NCBI GenBank assembly: GCA_019745505.1
Contig: JAIETE010000299.1
Span: 1 to 54,999, forward strand
DNA from: Candidatus Obscuribacterales bacterium
GTDB taxonomy: Bacteria; Cyanobacteriota; Vampirovibrionia; Obscuribacterales; Obscuribacteraceae
Length of the DNA stretch: 54,999 nucleotides
Reading direction: 5' to 3'
Each line of letters opens with the position of its first letter. Within the stretch, counting starts at the first letter, position 1. Both the position numbers and the translations under genes were made by a program. The notes beneath the pieces were generated by a model. The model was not told the origin of the DNA, ran no database searches, and saw only the letters and a program-made list of their open reading frames with translations. This document shows, one piece after another, positions 51,747 to 54,999 of this stretch.

Positions 51747-52361
51747 CTTTTGTATTTAGCTTGATTGTCATCCGGAAAAGTTTCGTGCAAGAAATTGTTT
51801 TCATAACTCCTTAACCTTGCCCTGAAAAAATTGCAATCACACTTGCGTAGAACACGCGCACAAGTCGCGTGCAAGTCGAGTACAACTTGCGTACACGTCC
51901 AAAACTTGCGTACACGTCCAAACTTGCGTACAACTTGTCCAAACCTTTCATACAACTTGTCAGCACCATATCCGGTGCCGGCATGAACCTTTCATCTCCG
52001 GAGACTCTCTCAAAAAGTTTTTCGATGGAGTCTTTCAATGGCTTTTTTCGCTGGAGATTTTCGCAAAGCTTTCAATCACAAGCTTTTAGAAATTTTGCTT
52101 GCCAAGGAGCCTTTTTTGAGGTAAGGTAATGGGGTAACAAATACGCCCGCCCAAGCAACCAATCAAATTGGCTGACAGGTACGGCTAGTGTCCCGCCCGG
52201 ACCACCTTAACGGATGGCCGAGCAACACCAGAACAGCAAACCGCGAAAGCGGTTGAATTTGCACAGGCATCCCGCAGTTCTTCTCTCTCGCCATACCCTA
52301 AAGTAGCCATTAGGTGCCCCGGCATCCCGGTTTAACTCGCCACCACTATGGGAGGTCCACC
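51747..52361. other. Long gene-free region upstream of the SulP transporter
   Basis: No credible gene. Several frames are open only because of the short tandem repeat at 51841-51960. It must hold the transporter promoter. Also seen: CCAATCAAATTGG (near 52160), a small dyad. Confidence 0.5.
51841..51960. repeat. Degenerate 19-21-bp tandem repeats
   Basis: Units AACTTGCGTACACGTCC at about 51884-51900 and 51903-51919, AAACTTGCGTACAACTTGTCC at 51920-51940, and a decayed copy ending ACAACTTGT at 51952-51960. On the left, ACAAGTCGCGTGCAAGTCGAG is an inverted relative (CAAGT versus ACTTG), so the array can also fold back. In noncoding DNA. Confidence 0.8.
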
Positions 52362-53969
52362 ATGTTTCGATGGAACCCACACGTGACGACTCGAGAATCA
52401 TTCACGAAAGATTTTCTTGCTTCGCTTGTAGTTTTTCTTCTGGCATTACCGCTCTGCATGGGCATCGCGCTCGCGTCCGGAGTGCCTGTAGAAAAAGGAA
52501 TTCTCACGGGAATTGTCGGCGGCTGCATCATCGGCTTCATCACCGGTAGCCCTCTGCAAGTAAGCGGACCGGCAGCCGGTCTTACGGTTCTGGTCTACGA
52601 AATTGTCAGCAACCATGGTCTGGCAGGGCTGGCAGTTGTTCTGGTCAGCGCCGGCTTGCTGCAACTTGGCATGGGATTGGCGCGAATCGCTCAGATTTTC
52701 CGTGCGGTATCACCTGCAGTGATAAATGGAATGATGTCCGGCATCGGCATCACTCTTATTCTCAGCCAACTTTATGTAGTAGGTGCGCTGCATCCCAAGG
52801 CTCATGCTCTGCACAACATAAAGCATCTGCCTGATCTGATTGCCAACATTTTCGATCCGACAACAACGGCACTGGAATCAGTCAATATTGGCGTTCTCAC
52901 AATCGTTGTGCTTGTCCTCTGGAAAAAGCTGGCCCACGGAAAATTAGCATCGATACCAGGTGCATTGGTAGCCGTCGTGGCAGCGACAATGACAACATCT
53001 ATCCTGCATATGCCGCTAAAAACAATTCCATTGCCGGAAAGCATTTTCAGTGGAATTCAGTTTTTGGACTTCGCCGCTGTCTCAAAAATGGACCCGTGGT
53101 CAATAGCAAGATTTTCAGTAGTACTTGCCATCATCGCCAGTGCGGAGACTTTGCTCAGCGCCGCCGCTGTAGATAAGCTTCACCGCGGACCGAGAACAAA
53201 ATACGACAGAGAATTGATTGCCCAGGGCATCGGCAACACGATATGCGGTCTCATCGGCGCCCTTCCCATGACGGGAGTTATTGCCCGCAGCAGCGTCAAC
53301 GTGATGAGTGGGGCGAAGACAAATCGCTCGACAATCTTGCACGGAATCTGGCTGCTCATTGCCGTGGTCGCCTTCCCAGGATTGCTGCGAATGGTGCCAG
53401 TTACAGCACTTGCTGCGCTGCTTCTGTTTACGGGCTTCAAGCTGATCGATTTCAAAGGTATTCGCAAACTCTGGGATTTTGGTCCACGCCTTGTGGGCGT
53501 TTATGCCATCACGACCATCGCCATCGTCTCCACCGACTTGCTCGTCGGCGTAGCGTTGGGTGTAGCACTGTCGGTCATCAAGCTCGTCTACACCATGACC
53601 AGATTGAATATCACAATCGACCAATTCGACAACAAATCAGTTTTGCATTTGCGCGGCGCGGCCACTTTTTTGAGTTTGCCCAGGCTGGCCGACGCGCTGG
53701 ACGCGGTGCCCGGCAACACGGAGTTGCACGTATGCATGGACGAACTGGATTATGTCGACCATGCGTGCTTAGAGTTGATAATGGATTGGGAAAAACAGCA
53801 CGAAACCACAGGCGGAACGCTTGTAATGGACTGGGGCGAATTGCGCGCCATGTTCAAGAGCAAACGTCGTTCACGCCATATCCGCCCGGTCTCGGCGACA
53901 ACTGCTGTTCCCGCGCACGCCCACCCGCACTCGAGCGAAAAGGATTCGAGAGAACCCGTTGCCATCTAA
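52362..53969 (+). CDS. SulP (SLC26)-family anion transporter with STAS domain
   Basis: 535 residues from the ATG at 52362, with GGGAGG 7 nt upstream; the frame is open to 52314. About 10-12 membrane helices; family motifs LALPLCMGIALASGVPVEKG, SPLQVSGPAAGLTVLV and GVIARSSVNVMSGAKTNRST. C-terminal STAS domain (about 430-510: SVLHLRGAATFLSLPRLADA, VCMDELDYVDHACLELIMDW). A His/Pro-rich tail follows. Close to the SulP branch often found next to carbonic anhydrases, so bicarbonate is a candidate substrate, but sulfate or another anion is equally possible. Confidence 0.92.
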   Translation: MFRWNPHVTTRESFTKDFLASLVVFLLALPLCMGIALASGVPVEKGILTGIVGGCIIGFITGSPLQVSGPAAGLTVLVYEIVSNHGLAGLAVVLVSAGLLQLGMGLARIAQIFRAVSPAVINGMMSGIGITLILSQLYVVGALHPKAHALHNIKHLPDLIANIFDPTTTALESVNIGVLTIVVLVLWKKLAHGKLASIPGALVAVVAATMTTSILHMPLKTIPLPESIFSGIQFLDFAAVSKMDPWSIARFSVVLAIIASAETLLSAAAVDKLHRGPRTKYDRELIAQGIGNTICGLIGALPMTGVIARSSVNVMSGAKTNRSTILHGIWLLIAVVAFPGLLRMVPVTALAALLLFTGFKLIDFKGIRKLWDFGPRLVGVYAITTIAIVSTDLLVGVALGVALSVIKLVYTMTRLNITIDQFDNKSVLHLRGAATFLSLPRLADALDAVPGNTELHVCMDELDYVDHACLELIMDWEKQHETTGGTLVMDWGELRAMFKSKRRSRHIRPVSATTAVPAHAHPHSSEKDSREPVAI

Positions 53970-54060
53970 AGCGCTGGAAGCCGGGCAGTCTTTTGTTTCG
54001 CAGAGTCAGTTGGATTAAACGCTCTCAGGGAATATATATAAAACCTCTGAGCGACTTGCC

Positions 54061-54999
54061 ATGTTTAAATTCCCGTGGAAAAACAGGCCACCCAAAACAG
54101 GAAAGACGAAAGGCGACTCGATAATCGAGCTGAATAGAAGCGAGTTCGAGCTGGATCCTGCAGCCATTCCCTCGGGCTCCCAGACCAAGCGGTGCCCGAA
54201 GTGCAACCGCGTGTTTGATGTAAAAGCAGTAATATGCCATGTCGATTCGACGCTCCTGATGCTCTCGAAACCGGCAGATGTGATGCTGGACAAACCTATA
54301 ACCGCCACCCGCAAGGACGGAACAACCTTCGATATTCATTGCAAGTGCAACATCGGCAAAGGAAGTTTGTGCGAAGTATTCGACGCGGAAAACACTGCGA
54401 CACAACAAAGACACGTGGTGAAGCTGCTGTTAAGCAATTTGGTATGGGACACAAAGTCAGCCAAGCGATTTGGCAAAGGGTCCGAAATCGCTCTGTCTTT
54501 GCAGCACGAAAACATTGTCAGAGTTGATGGAATAGGCACTCTTGAATCCCCAAAAGACAAATCCCTGCCATTCATGGTTTGCGAGTTTCTCGAGGGTAGA
54601 CAGTTAAATGAACTGATTACGAAGGATTGCCTGCCAACCGTACATCAAGTTCTCGACATTTTTGAGCAAGTTTGTTTGGCCCTCGAATATGCACACACTC
54701 AACAGATTACTCACGGAGACTTAAAACCGACAAACATCTGTTTGGTGGAAGATGGTGAAAAAACAATCGTAAAAGTTGCAGATTTTGCCGTTGCCGAACG
54801 CCTCTTTCGAGATCTGGAATGGGACAAGGTCTCAACAATGACGACGAGCATATACGGATGCTCGACCTACCTATCGCCTGACTTTATGGATGTGCGAGTC
54901 CCGACACCAACATCAGACATTTACTCAGTTGGTTGCATAATGTACGAGTGCTTAACTGGTACACCACCATTTACTGGGGGGAATGACTTCGCAATCATA
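54061..54999 (+). CDS. Atypical Ser/Thr kinase-like protein (3' end outside window)
   Basis: 313 codons read to the edge. N-terminal basic leader, zinc-ribbon-like piece with KRCPKCNRVFDVKAVICHVD at about 44-63, then a kinase domain: loop NIGKGSLCEVF, Lys121 (HVVKLLL), catalytic loop THGDLKPTNICL in which HRD is HGD, and DFG replaced by DFA (VADFAVAERL). The later SDIYSVGCIMYECLTGTPPF is normal. Because the catalytic Asp is kept, weak activity is possible, but the altered DFG suggests a pseudokinase or non-standard regulation. Unlike the other four kinases it begins with a ribbon and lies on the plus strand. Confidence 0.85.
   Translation, partial: MFKFPWKNRPPKTGKTKGDSIIELNRSEFELDPAAIPSGSQTKRCPKCNRVFDVKAVICHVDSTLLMLSKPADVMLDKPITATRKDGTTFDIHCKCNIGKGSLCEVFDAENTATQQRHVVKLLLSNLVWDTKSAKRFGKGSEIALSLQHENIVRVDGIGTLESPKDKSLPFMVCEFLEGRQLNELITKDCLPTVHQVLDIFEQVCLALEYAHTQQITHGDLKPTNICLVEDGEKTIVKVADFAVAERLFRDLEWDKVSTMTTSIYGCSTYLSPDFMDVRVPTPTSDIYSVGCIMYECLTGTPPFTGGNDFAII

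Noticed and set aside
51841-51960. Possible CRISPR array
   Set aside because: Units abut without unique spacers and no cas genes are near.
51811-52038. Open frames on both strands through the tandem repeat
   Set aside because: Several frames are open at once because of the repeat; none has a good start site or a consistent protein pattern.
53243-54124. 293-codon plus-strand frame rich in Arg and His
   Set aside because: Overlaps the SulP gene in another frame and runs into the kinase start; composition is that of a frame-shifted shadow.

Overview
The window looks like a chromosomal stretch of a Gram-negative-type bacterium with mid-range GC and large genes. Several things recall Candidatus Obscuribacter and other Vampirovibrionia/Melainabacteria: a family of Ser/Thr kinases fused through one membrane helix to leucine-rich-repeat-like tails, a WG-repeat lipoprotein, DUF4384/DUF4388-type proteins, zinc-ribbon TPR proteins and a lone CpaB. 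This assignment is from memory of those genomes; no search was run.

Layout. 1-5.8 kb: a nitronate monooxygenase-like gene cut by the window edge, a possible small membrane protein and a very large multi-GAF/PAS histidine kinase. 5.9-12.3 kb: a leftward four-gene efflux operon (HlyD-like adaptor, fused double ATPase, two ABC-2 permeases) with a divergent TetR regulator. 12.3-16.5 kb: two translationally coupled kinase-LRR genes. 17-23 kb: three large low-complexity or repeat-rich proteins of unknown function, one ending in a papain-like domain, around an OmpR-type response regulator. 23-25.7 kb: a membrane PAS histidine kinase and a receiver-like protein lacking the phospho-acceptor Asp. 25.9-27.6 kb: a compact arsenic operon (arsR-arsI-arsC-unknown) with a well-defined operator/promoter. 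27.6-36.4 kb: a leftward cluster that starts with two tandem secreted calpain-like proteins (one with its catalytic Cys and His positions changed to Ala), then two kinase-LRR proteins and a zinc-ribbon TPR protein. 36.7-46 kb: small hypothetical genes, CpaB, the WG-repeat lipoprotein, a YheT-type hydrolase, a class-V aminotransferase and several very small membrane proteins. 46.3-49.8 kb: a two-gene DUF4384 operon, the larger protein carrying what looks like a degenerate trypsin-like domain split by a DUF4388-like insert. 50.1-50.4 kb: tRNA-Arg(TCT) and tRNA-Lys(CTT) with promoter and terminator. 50.6-55 kb: a membrane protein, a noncoding tandem repeat, a SulP transporter and the start of an atypical kinase.

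How it fits together. The window is dominated by signal transduction: five Ser/Thr kinases, two histidine kinases and two receiver proteins. The most interesting unit is 27.6-36.4 kb, where an apparently active secreted calpain-like protease, its active-site-dead paralogue, two membrane kinases with extracytoplasmic LRR-like tails and a TPR adaptor lie on one strand with short gaps or overlaps. I infer an envelope sensing or regulated-proteolysis module; nothing in the sequence proves its function.

Starts were chosen by ribosome-binding site and family alignment where possible; many differ from the longest open frame. Domain names rest on motifs read by eye.
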